This document shows, piece by piece, positions 1-5,061 of a DNA stretch of 7,228 bases. The stretch spans positions 1 to 7,228 of the forward strand of contig CAZFOR010000055.1 of assembly GCA_964520895.1 (NCBI GenBank). The letters are read 5' to 3'. How positions within the stretch are numbered: the stretch's first letter is position 1; each line of letters starts with the position of its first letter. Source of the stretch: SIG350 sp964520895 (GTDB lineage: Bacteria; Bacillota; Clostridia; TANB77; SIG350). Made by a program: the position numbers and the translations under genes. The notes below the pieces were generated by a model. The model saw only the letters and a program-made list of their open reading frames with translations, was not told the DNA's origin and did no database searches.

Positions 1-64
1 AACTTTTATCAGTTTCTTTATTATTCTTTCTTTGCTCTCTTTTTTGATACATATTTTTTGCCAT
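1..64 (-). CDS. 5' end of an unidentified gene, basic N-terminus (partial)
   Basis: An ATG at 64-62 is followed by 21 open codons to the window edge. Translation begins MAKNMYQKREQRKNNKE and is rich in Lys, Arg, Gln and Asn. The start is convincing because a near-perfect ribosome binding site, AAGGAGGT (minus strand, 78-71), lies six bases upstream. The gene begins 26 bases after the stop of the SWIM zinc-finger gene, with no terminator between them, so the two are probably co-transcribed. Too little is visible to assign a family. The basic, probably unstructured start would suit a nucleic-acid-binding protein or the cytoplasmic lead of a membrane protein, but that is a guess. Confidence applies to there being a gene, not to its function. 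Confidence 0.7.
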   Translation of the reverse strand, partial: MAKNMYQKREQRKNNKETDKS

Positions 65-90
65 AATTATACCTCCTTATTTTATAAAAA

Positions 91-543
91 TTAGCCTTCT
101 ATGTCATTTCTTCTTATAAAATCATCATATACCCATTCTGGTGCATAGTCAAAAATATAACTCAATTCTTCTACTAATTCTTTTTTAGACATTTTGTTAA
201 TAAATTTAATTGCATTTTCATATTGATTATCTTGATATTCTTCATATTCTTCTTGCAATTTTCTCTGTTCTTCTTCAAATTCTTTTGCACTATTTGGTTC
301 AACAGTAAAGTATGTTGCAACAATATGCTTACAAATTATTCTTTTACCATTTGCTAAAGGGCAATTGCAAGTTGATTTTCTTGTATTTTTAAGATTTAAA
401 TATACATTATAATCCTTAGTTCCGGAAGCAGTACTAGCATATTCTTCATCACTAATTTTTTTTATGTTTTTTATTTTACTGTTTTTATAATAATCCAATC
501 CTCTCCAACAAGATGAACCACTTGCACAAGATATAATTCCCAT
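91..543 (-). CDS. small SWIM zinc-finger protein, function unknown
   Basis: A 150-residue protein with one SWIM zinc finger: C59, C61, C71 and H73 form a C-x-C-x9-C-x-H pattern within STCNCPLANGKRIICKHIVA. SWIM domains are known in SWI2/SNF2 ATPases, MuDR-type transposases and Sws1/Shu-complex proteins, where they bind DNA or protein. Stand-alone small versions occur in Clostridia-type genomes without a known role. An N-terminal block with GSSCWRGLDYY (residues 9-19) resembles the start of those small relatives. Residues about 86-109 are a charged, Glu-rich helix, and the C-terminus (about 119-150) is probably helical. I chose the ATG at 543 because GAGGT lies seven bases upstream, whereas the longer reading from 627 has no ribosome binding site and crosses a hairpin. 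A probable operon partner starts 26 bases downstream. The domain call is firm; the biological role is unknown. Confidence 0.85.
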   Translation of the reverse strand: MGIISCASGSSCWRGLDYYKNSKIKNIKKISDEEYASTASGTKDYNVYLNLKNTRKSTCNCPLANGKRIICKHIVATYFTVEPNSAKEFEEEQRKLQEEYEEYQDNQYENAIKFINKMSKKELVEELSYIFDYAPEWVYDDFIRRNDIEG

Positions 544-550
544 ATTTAAC

Positions 551-555
551 ACCTC
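551..555 (-). promoter_or_regulatory. ribosome binding site fixing the SWIM gene start
   Basis: GAGGT on the minus strand, seven bases before the ATG at 543. It decides between this start and an in-frame ATG at 627, which has no such site. Confidence 0.7.
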
Positions 556-582
556 AACTATTATTATTTTTTTTGTAATAAA

Positions 583-609
583 CAGTTGCCGAGAATCTCT
601 CGGTAACTG
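583..609 (-). terminator. GC-rich hairpin: weak terminator or leader structure
   Basis: A 12-base-pair stem with a three-base loop: CAGTTRCCGAGA pairs with its complement, with one G-U pair. This is unusually GC-rich for the region. Read on the minus strand it follows the phosphatase gene by about 94 bases and is followed by TTTATTAC, a poor U-tract, then a run of eight A. It also precedes the SWIM start by about 40 bases. It could therefore be an imperfect terminator for the phosphatase gene or a structured 5' leader of the SWIM message. The stem is certain; its role is not. Confidence 0.45.
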
Positions 610-702
610 AATTATCACCTTTGCCATGATTATTACTTACTCTATTTATTAATTTTTACAATAACAAACAATTTATCATTACATGTATCTAATATTTCTA
701 TT

Positions 703-1236
703 TTATAAATCAAATTCTTTTATTTCTCCATTAAGATGTTTATATGTTTCCAAATTTCCATTACTAGGTATTCCATTAAAATAACACTCTATTGCCATAC
801 TTACTCCACCATGTGTGACTAAAACAATCGTTTTGTTACTATACTTAACTTTAATTTCCTCCAAAAAAGATTTTACTCTTTCTAGTACATTTGTTACAGT
901 TTCCGCATTAGTATATTTTATTTTTGGATTAATATTCCACCATTCATCAAGATTAATATTTGACATTAATTCTTTTGTTATTACTCCTGCATCTCTTTCT
1001 ACAATTCTTTCATCATACATTATTTGAATATTTTTAGAATTTAATAATCTAGCAGTATGTTTAGATCTTGCTAATGGAGAACAAATTATTAAATCATAAT
1101 TTATATCTTTAAATTTTATATTTAACAGTTTAGCTTGTTTTATTCCAGTTTCATTTAAATCATCATCATTTAATGCATTTACTCTATTTTCTAAATTAAC
1201 ATTAGTTTCACCATGTCTTACAACATATATTTTCAT
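703..1236 (-). CDS. histidine phosphatase family protein (phosphoglycerate mutase-like)
   Basis: A 177-residue cytoplasmic protein of the histidine phosphatase superfamily (branch 1). The phosphohistidine motif RHGET is at residues 7-11, with His8 the expected nucleophile. SPLARSKHTA (53-62) supplies the second phosphate-binding Arg57. Glu80 in ERDAG fits the acid/base position, and THGG (141-144) supplies the second catalytic His142. All the key residues are present, so the enzyme should be active. The family includes cofactor-dependent phosphoglycerate mutases, broad-specificity phosphatases and alpha-ribazole phosphatase (CobC). The short length and lack of mutase-specific insertions favour a phosphatase with unknown substrate. 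The ATG at 1236 has a GAAAGGA site upstream, and a good promoter lies at 1299-1327, so it is probably transcribed alone. The family is certain; the substrate cannot be read from the sequence. Confidence 0.93.
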   Translation of the reverse strand: MKIYVVRHGETNVNLENRVNALNDDDLNETGIKQAKLLNIKFKDINYDLIICSPLARSKHTARLLNSKNIQIMYDERIVERDAGVITKELMSNINLDEWWNINPKIKYTNAETVTNVLERVKSFLEEIKVKYSNKTIVLVTHGGVSMAIECYFNGIPSNGNLETYKHLNGEIKEFDL

Positions 1237-1298
1237 TTATTATTTTATTCCTTTCTATAGCATACAATTAATACGCGTGTTTTTATATTGTTTTGTAT

Positions 1299-1327
1299 AT
1301 TTTACTACATAAATCACTTTTTTGCAA
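1299..1327 (-). promoter_or_regulatory. promoter of the histidine phosphatase gene
   Basis: On the minus strand, TTGCAA (1327-1322), a 17-base spacer and TAAAAT (1304-1299) form a good housekeeping sigma promoter. The predicted start is near 1292, giving a leader of about 55 bases. It sits immediately after the terminator at 1331-1367, which insulates it from upstream transcription. Confidence 0.7.
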
Positions 1328-1330
1328 TAC

Positions 1331-1367
1331 AAAAAAGCTACTTAAGGTTATCCTCAAGTAGCTTTTT
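1331..1367 (-). terminator. intrinsic terminator closing the 1369-1648 region
   Basis: A 16-base-pair stem (1332-1347 with 1352-1367) carries a four-base loop. On the minus strand the single imperfect pair is a G-U wobble and the stem runs into six T. On the plus strand the same position would be an A-C mismatch, so it is best read as a minus-strand terminator. It lies about 280 bases after the ATP-grasp stop but only about 30 bases after the small ORF at 1400-1471. It may serve either or both. There is no plus-strand gene that would need it. Confidence 0.85.
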
Positions 1368-1399
1368 AAACTGTGAGTCATTGTTTTTATATCACAATA

Positions 1400-1471
1400 C
1401 TAACCAGCCAAATTAATATTATGATTGCCGTAAGGTATGATTTCAAACATTACATTATTAGAATTATGCAT
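1400..1471 (-). CDS. possible 23-codon small ORF, unrecognised
   Basis: An ATG at 1471 opens 23 codons ending in TAG. The predicted peptide has an Asn-rich start (MHNSNN) and a C-terminal half containing FEIIPYGNHNINLAG. A purine-rich stretch, AAGGAAAGGATGAT, lies upstream, but its distance from the ATG (about 10 to 20 bases depending on the core chosen) is long for a ribosome binding site. The ORF lies inside a unit with its own promoter (1583-1611) and terminator (1331-1367). I recognise no peptide family, and there is no hydrophobic segment for secretion or membrane insertion. It may be a real small peptide, or a chance ORF within a small RNA or a long 3' UTR. Confidence 0.25.
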   Translation of the reverse strand: MHNSNNVMFEIIPYGNHNINLAG

Positions 1472-1563
1472 TATTTTTTACATCATCCTTTCCTTATTTT
1501 ATAGTTAAATACATCTTTTTTCTAAATTCCCCCTTCTAAAAAAACTTTAGATTTGGATAAATA

Positions 1564-1575
1564 GATATGCATATC
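1564..1575. repeat. 12-base perfect palindrome at a predicted start site
   Basis: GATATGCATATC is a perfect palindrome that begins about seven bases after the -10 element at 1583-1588, so it covers the predicted transcription start. This is a typical place for a dimeric repressor site. No regulator can be named, and in AT-rich DNA a palindrome of this size can occur by chance. Confidence 0.4.
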
Positions 1576-1582
1576 CAGTATT

Positions 1583-1611
1583 ATTTTACATTATCATTAT
1601 AAATAATTCAA
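1583..1611 (-). promoter_or_regulatory. promoter upstream of the small ORF / candidate small RNA
   Basis: On the minus strand, TTGAAT (1611-1606), a 17-base spacer and TAAAAT (1588-1583) match the housekeeping promoter pattern as well as the promoters of real genes in this window do. The expected start is near 1576. Chance matches are common in AT-rich DNA, which lowers confidence. Confidence 0.5.
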
Positions 1612-1648
1612 GTAATAACAAAATATTTTCATATTTTATTTTTCCCTC

Positions 1649-2644
1649 TTATATACTTTCATAAATAGGTAACATTCCTATTTTATTTGGAGTATGAACT
1701 GGTAATTGATATATATCATGACCAGGAAAAGGATTACCCTCTATAAAGACCGGCCCATTATCTGTTATAGCCACATCCCACCCAACATAACATACGTTTT
1801 TATTGATTTTTGACGCTTCATCTACAATAGTTACTACTTCATCCCAAAAAGGTATTTTTAGGCCAATTATGTCCACATTGGTTAGTGGATGTTTATAATA
1901 TACATTTCCACTTTTATCAATCGCAGGTAATTCAATTACACCACTTTTTATATTAATAGGTGTTGTCATACCACCACTATTAAAATTATCTACATGTTTC
2001 CCATTACCAATTCTTAAATATGCTGCAATATTATTTGATTTACCATTAGCATAAATATTTACAAACCTTATAGTATTTACACTATGTGGATGCAAATCAT
2101 TTAATACTTTATGCTGAATAACTAATTGTTCTAACAATAGATAATTGTTTTCAACTAAAAAATCATATAACATTTCTATATTTTCATAATCAGTGATATC
2201 TATTTTTTTAACACCTTTACCACAACTACCATTTACAGTTTTAACTATAAATATCTTTTCTTTATTCATCCAATCTAAAACAGTTTGCTTTTCTGTTTCA
2301 CTAATATATAACCATTCTCTTTTTAGATATTTATTATATGTTTTATTAAATTTAATCTTATTATCTAATTCATCAAAATATTCCTTTTTATTATATTTAG
2401 TTATATACTCATTATTTTTTCCTCTTGTTAGATATGTTTTTCTTTGCTCCTCAGTAAGATTATACATTTCAAATAATGAATAATCCATATATCCTGCACC
2501 ATATTTTAATCCACAATGAATAATATCAAAAAAGATACCTATTCTAAATTTTTTATTATTTTTATGTACCTCATTAACAGTTTTGAACAGCCCCATATAA
2601 TTCATTGATAATATTCTTTTAAATAAATATTTTAATTTACTCAT
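1649..2644 (-). CDS. ATP-grasp ligase, sugar-transfer-associated type
   Basis: A 331-residue cytoplasmic enzyme of the ATP-grasp superfamily, most like the sugar-transfer-associated group (PF14397). An N-terminal region (about 1-110) with FRIGIFFDIIHCGLKYGAG and DYSLFEMYNL precedes the ATP-grasp core. Lys135 and the glycine-rich loop VNGSCGKGV (137-145) should bind ATP. LLEQL (170-174), the segment around HPHSVNTIRFV (185-195) and the end of the domain with GWDVAITDNGPVFIEGNPFPG follow; Asp290, Glu302 and Asn304 fit the metal-binding positions. The superfamily joins a carboxylate to an amine or thiol through an acyl phosphate. Members of this group often sit in capsule or surface polysaccharide clusters, but here there are no glycosyltransferases nearby and the gene has its own promoter. 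The ribosome binding site is weak. The fold is confident; substrate and product are unknown. Confidence 0.87.
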   Translation of the reverse strand: MSKLKYLFKRILSMNYMGLFKTVNEVHKNNKKFRIGIFFDIIHCGLKYGAGYMDYSLFEMYNLTEEQRKTYLTRGKNNEYITKYNKKEYFDELDNKIKFNKTYNKYLKREWLYISETEKQTVLDWMNKEKIFIVKTVNGSCGKGVKKIDITDYENIEMLYDFLVENNYLLLEQLVIQHKVLNDLHPHSVNTIRFVNIYANGKSNNIAAYLRIGNGKHVDNFNSGGMTTPINIKSGVIELPAIDKSGNVYYKHPLTNVDIIGLKIPFWDEVVTIVDEASKINKNVCYVGWDVAITDNGPVFIEGNPFPGHDIYQLPVHTPNKIGMLPIYESI

Positions 2645-2676
2645 TTTTCTTCAACTCTTTTCCTAAAATTAAGTAT

Positions 2677-2705
2677 ATTATATCCAATAATATCATATTT
2701 TACAA
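2677..2705 (-). promoter_or_regulatory. promoter of the ATP-grasp gene
   Basis: On the minus strand, TTGTAA (2705-2700), a 17-base spacer and a perfect TATAAT (2682-2677). The predicted start near 2670 gives a leader of about 26 bases before the ATG at 2644. It lies directly after the rplS terminator, so the gene is independent of the ribosomal operon. Confidence 0.78.
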
Positions 2706-2713
2706 TTATATAG

Positions 2714-2758
2714 CAAAAAAAAATAGAAATACGAATTAAAAACTCATATTTCCATTTT
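2714..2758 (-). terminator. intrinsic terminator of the ylxM-rplS operon
   Basis: A 15-base-pair stem (2720-2734 with 2744-2758) has a nine-base loop and two G-U pairs on the minus strand, and is followed by nine T. It starts 10 bases after the rplS stop and closes the operon. The same positions would be A-C mismatches on the plus strand, so the direction is clear. Confidence 0.9.
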
Positions 2759-2768
2759 AAAATGATTT

Positions 2769-3335
2769 TTATTGTTCATTTGTTGTAGTTTCTTCTTTTT
2801 TATCTTCTTCAACAACTGCTTCTTCTTTAACTTCAACTTCCTCAGTTTTAGTTTCTTCAGTAACAGGTTCTTGATTTACAACTGTTTCTTCAACAGGAGT
2901 TTCGATAACTTCTTCTTGAACTGGGGCTTCTACTACTTCTTTAATAGGAGCTACTTCTTCAACAACTTCAACATTTTTCTTGTCTGATTTTACAAATATT
3001 TTTTCTTTAACTTTAGTAGCTTTACCTACTCTATCTCTTAAGTAGAATAATTTTGCTCTTCTAACAATACCTTGTCTTACAGTTTCAACTTTTTCTAATA
3101 ATGGAGAATTTACTAAAAATGTTCTTTCAACACCTACTCCATAAGAAATTTTTCTTACAGTAAATGTTTGATTAACACCTCCACCTTGTATTTTAATTAC
3201 TGTTCCTTCAAATATTTGTATTCTTTCTCTATTTCCTTCTTTAATTCTAACATGTACTTTTACATTGTTACCAACTTTAATAGAAGGTTTTGTTGTTTTT
3301 TGTTGTTCTTGTTCAACTGATTTTAATAAGTTCAT
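2769..3335 (-). CDS. rplS: 50S ribosomal protein L19 with long acidic C-terminal tail
   Basis: L19 sits at the subunit interface of the large ribosomal subunit and contributes to intersubunit bridges. The 188-residue protein has a complete L19 core at about 1-114: SVEQEQQ near the start, GTVIKIQGGGVNQTFTVRKIS (44-64), GVGVERTF (66-73) and RRAKLFYLRDRVGKATKVKEK (92-112). L19 is usually about 115 residues, so the remaining 74 or so are an extension. After a short basic stretch (KSDKK) the extension is made mostly of Glu, Val, Thr and Pro, about one third Glu, with loosely repeated VEE/PVxEE-type units. It should be disordered and strongly acidic. Codon use looks like that of the core and no frameshift joins the two. 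I take the ATG at 3335, seven bases after AGGAGG; the in-frame ATG at 3353 lies upstream of that site and would encode it. Last gene of the operon, 27 bases after trmD. Confidence 0.98.
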   Translation of the reverse strand: MNLLKSVEQEQQKTTKPSIKVGNNVKVHVRIKEGNRERIQIFEGTVIKIQGGGVNQTFTVRKISYGVGVERTFLVNSPLLEKVETVRQGIVRRAKLFYLRDRVGKATKVKEKIFVKSDKKNVEVVEEVAPIKEVVEAPVQEEVIETPVEETVVNQEPVTEETKTEEVEVKEEAVVEEDKKEETTTNEQ

Positions 3336-3342
3336 TAATTTT

Positions 3343-3348
3343 CCTCCT
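3343..3348 (-). promoter_or_regulatory. ribosome binding site fixing the rplS start
   Basis: AGGAGG on the minus strand, seven bases before the ATG at 3335. It shows that the six extra codons from the ATG at 3353 are leader, not protein. Confidence 0.85.
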
Positions 3349-3362
3349 CTCATAATAAATTT

Positions 3363-4040
3363 TTAATGCTTATTAATTAAATCTTTTCTATTTTTTTGTG
3401 TAGTTTCCAGAGATTTTTCTAATCTCCATTTGTCTATTTCTTTGTGATTACCTGATAACAAAACATCTGGTACCTTTATACCATTAAATATTTCAGGTCT
3501 AGTGTATTGTGGATATTCTAAAAGTCCATTTTCAAATGACTCGTTTTCACAAGAACCATCTGATAATACTCCTTTAATATATCTGCTAACAGTATCAACT
3601 AACACCATTGCAGGTAACTCTCCACCTGTTAGGACATAATCACCTATTGAAATTTCTTCATCTACAATTTCATCTAATACTCTTTGGTCAATACCTTCAT
3701 AATGGCCACATAACAATATTAAATGTTCTTCTTTTGAAATATCTTTTGCAATAATATTAGTTAATGTTTTACCTTTTGGTGATAAATATATAGTTTTAGG
3801 TTTATATTCTAAATCCTGTACAATAGAGTTATATGCTCTATATACTGGATCAGGTCTAATAACCATACCACTACCACCACCATATGGATAATCATCTACA
3901 TGATTATGTTTATCATTTGAAAAATCTCTAATATTAATTAAATTAACTTCAATTAAATTAGCTTTTTTCGCTCTTCCAATAATACTACTATTTAATATTT
4001 CAAACATTTCTGGAAAAAGTGTTAATATATCTATTCTCAT
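3363..4040 (-). CDS. trmD: tRNA (guanine(37)-N1)-methyltransferase
   Basis: TrmD transfers a methyl group from S-adenosylmethionine to N1 of G37, next to the anticodon of tRNAs reading CNN codons, which prevents +1 frameshifting. It works as a homodimer with a trefoil-knot SAM site. Visible signatures are the N-terminal IDILTLFPEMF (3-13), DDYPYGGGSGMVIRP (49-63), YLSPKG (85-90), CGHYEGIDQR (111-120) and SIGDYVLTGGELPAM (131-145). Arg153 matches the catalytic Arg154 of E. coli TrmD. The position of the E. coli catalytic Asp169 holds Glu167 (in NESFENGLLEYPQYTRP), a conservative change. At 225 residues the protein is a little shorter at the C-terminus than many family members. Its ATG overlaps the rimM stop by four bases (ATGA), with GAGGG inside the end of rimM as ribosome binding site, so the two are translationally coupled. 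Confidence 0.98.
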   Translation of the reverse strand: MRIDILTLFPEMFEILNSSIIGRAKKANLIEVNLINIRDFSNDKHNHVDDYPYGGGSGMVIRPDPVYRAYNSIVQDLEYKPKTIYLSPKGKTLTNIIAKDISKEEHLILLCGHYEGIDQRVLDEIVDEEISIGDYVLTGGELPAMVLVDTVSRYIKGVLSDGSCENESFENGLLEYPQYTRPEIFNGIKVPDVLLSGNHKEIDKWRLEKSLETTQKNRKDLINKH

Positions 4041-4531
4041 ATCAAGCCCTCAATTAGATTAACCACGATGGTTTTATTTTCAATATCAATTTTTTTAATA
4101 ACTTGTTTAATAGCTGGTAATAATATTTCTTCATTATTGTTTTTTACAACATAGACATCATTTGCTTTTGTTGAAAAAACATCAATAACTTTTCCTACTT
4201 CGTTATTATTATCATCTACTGCCATGCAACCTATTAAATCTGATATATAAAATGTATCATCTGGCAAAACTAATTTATCACTTTCATCAATAAAAATATA
4301 TTTTCCTTTATATTTTTCAATATCTTCAATTTTATCTTTATCAATAAATTTAGCAATAACTAAGTTTTTCATATATCTAATTTTCTCAATATATAATATT
4401 TCTTTATTATTATCAACATAAATTTTTTCTAATTTACTAAATCTGCTAATATCATCTGTAAAAGGATTAATTCTTACTTCACCTTTTAGTCCTTGAGTAT
4501 TAACAATTTGACCAATTTCAATATATTTCAT
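4037..4531 (-). CDS. rimM: ribosome maturation factor RimM (16S rRNA processing)
   Basis: RimM helps assemble the head of the 30S subunit, binding S19 and supporting maturation of the 3' domain of 16S rRNA. The 164-residue protein has the N-terminal RimM barrel with IGQIVNTQGLKGEVRINPFT (6-25), a linker, and a C-terminal PRC-like barrel. The latter shows YISDLIGC (95-102), NDVYVV (124-129) and the closing LLPAIKQVIKKIDIENKTIVV (137-157). Length is typical. The start at 4531 has AAAGGTG upstream, overlapping the khpA stop nine bases away, and the stop (TGA) overlaps the trmD start. Linkage of rimM, trmD, rpsP and rplS is conserved across most bacteria. Confidence 0.97.
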   Translation of the reverse strand: MKYIEIGQIVNTQGLKGEVRINPFTDDISRFSKLEKIYVDNNKEILYIEKIRYMKNLVIAKFIDKDKIEDIEKYKGKYIFIDESDKLVLPDDTFYISDLIGCMAVDDNNNEVGKVIDVFSTKANDVYVVKNNNEEILLPAIKQVIKKIDIENKTIVVNLIEGLI

Positions 4532-4540
4532 TATACACCT

Positions 4541-4771
4541 TTAATCTATAAATTCTATTAATACCTTTTTTCCATATTTAGCTGATGCTGCTTTCATTAG
4601 AGTTCTAATTGCTTTTGCAGTTTTACCTTGTTTTCCAATTAGATTACCCATTTCTGTGCTATCTACTTTTACTTCAAATTTTGTATTATTATCTACTTGT
4701 ATTTCAGTAATTTCAACGTTTTCTTTGTTATTAACTAAACTTTTAATAATAACTTCTAAAACTTGTTTCAT
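4541..4771 (-). CDS. khpA: KH-domain RNA-binding protein KhpA (YlqC family)
   Basis: A 76-residue protein consisting almost entirely of one KH domain. The RNA-gripping GxxG loop is G46-K47-Q48-G49 within IGKQGKTAKAIR (45-56), flanked by the expected strands and helices. In Gram-positive bacteria KhpA pairs with KhpB (EloR/Jag) to bind many RNAs and influences cell elongation and division; no khpB is in this window. The position between rpsP and rimM is the usual one for the family. An AGGAGG site lies six bases before the ATG, and the gene starts 14 bases after the rpsP stop. Confidence 0.95.
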   Translation of the reverse strand: MKQVLEVIIKSLVNNKENVEITEIQVDNNTKFEVKVDSTEMGNLIGKQGKTAKAIRTLMKAASAKYGKKVLIEFID

Positions 4772-4785
4772 AATATTCCTCCTAT

Positions 4786-5028
4786 TTATTTAGAAACATC
4801 TACTTTCTTTAATAATGCTTTTACAGTATCTGTTGGTTTAGCTCCTTTTTTAATCCACTCATCTACTTTTTCTAAATTAATTTTGATTTCAGATGGTTCC
4901 ATCATTGGATTATATGTACCAACTTCTTCTATAAATCTACCATCTCTTGGATATCTTGAATCTGCAACTACAACTTTATACATTGGAGCTTTTTTAACAC
5001 CTACTCTTCTTAGTCTTATTTTTACCAT
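4786..5028 (-). CDS. rpsP: 30S ribosomal protein S16
   Basis: An 80-residue small-subunit protein needed for 30S assembly, binding 16S rRNA in the 5' and central domains. The start VKIRLRRVGVKKAPMYKVVV (2-21), ADSRYPRDGRFIEEVGTYNP (22-41) and the closing KGAKPTDTVKALLKK (61-75) are diagnostic. Length is normal. It carries one of the strongest ribosome binding sites in the window, AAGGAGGTGAT directly before the ATG, as expected for a highly expressed gene. It follows ffh by 33 bases, the widest gap in the operon. Confidence 0.99.
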   Translation of the reverse strand: MVKIRLRRVGVKKAPMYKVVVADSRYPRDGRFIEEVGTYNPMMEPSEIKINLEKVDEWIKKGAKPTDTVKALLKKVDVSK

Positions 5029-5061
5029 TATATCACCTCCTTAAACTGATAATTATTTATA

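Larger units (their letters stand above)
1369..1648 (-). other. 280-base stretch without a confident gene; candidate small transcript
   Basis: Between the ATP-grasp stop and the terminator there is no ORF longer than 31 codons on the minus strand. The stretch contains a promoter (1583-1611), a palindrome (1564-1575), a weak TCTAAA/TTTAGA hairpin (1535-1551), a purine-rich block with five consecutive G on the minus strand (around 1529-1533) and the small ORF at 1400-1471. No known riboswitch or small-RNA family is recognisable to me. It may be a small RNA, a small-peptide message or the 3' UTR of the ATP-grasp gene. Confidence 0.4.

Noticed and set aside
544..627. N-terminal extension of the SWIM protein from an ATG at 627
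   Set aside because: There is no ribosome binding site before 627, the extension crosses the GC-rich hairpin, and its residues do not resemble the family start. The ATG at 543 has GAGGT at the right distance.
815..1027. Plus-strand ORF opposite the phosphatase gene, with hydrophobic residues that look membrane-like
   Set aside because: The hydrophobic character is what antisense reading of AT-rich coding DNA gives. The minus-strand gene has all catalytic motifs. The same reasoning removes the plus-strand ORFs at 2193-2483, 2772-2987, 5123-5431, 6038-6241 and 6378-6614.
1286..1381. 31-codon minus-strand ORF starting at ATGACTCAC
   Set aside because: It runs straight through the terminator hairpin and the phosphatase promoter and has no ribosome binding site.
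1521..1551. TCTAAA/TTTAGA hairpin with an alternative TTTAGA partner, resembling a switch that hides a G-rich ribosome binding site
   Set aside because: The arms are only six A/T-rich pairs, and the only start codon close downstream opens a six-codon ORF. It is not distinguishable from chance in this composition.
2720..2758. Similarity between this terminator and the one at 6885-6919 (both stems begin AAAATGGAA on the minus strand), considered as a dispersed repeat
   Set aside because: The match is nine A-rich bases at the base of two stems, and the rest differs. This is expected for terminators in AT-rich genomes.
3336..3353. Six extra N-terminal residues on L19
   Set aside because: These codons include the AGGAGG ribosome binding site itself, and L19 normally starts at the equivalent of the ATG at 3335.
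4763..5044. 93-codon plus-strand ORF opposite rpsP
   Set aside because: It is the antisense shadow of the strongly conserved rpsP gene, with no ribosome binding site or family resemblance.
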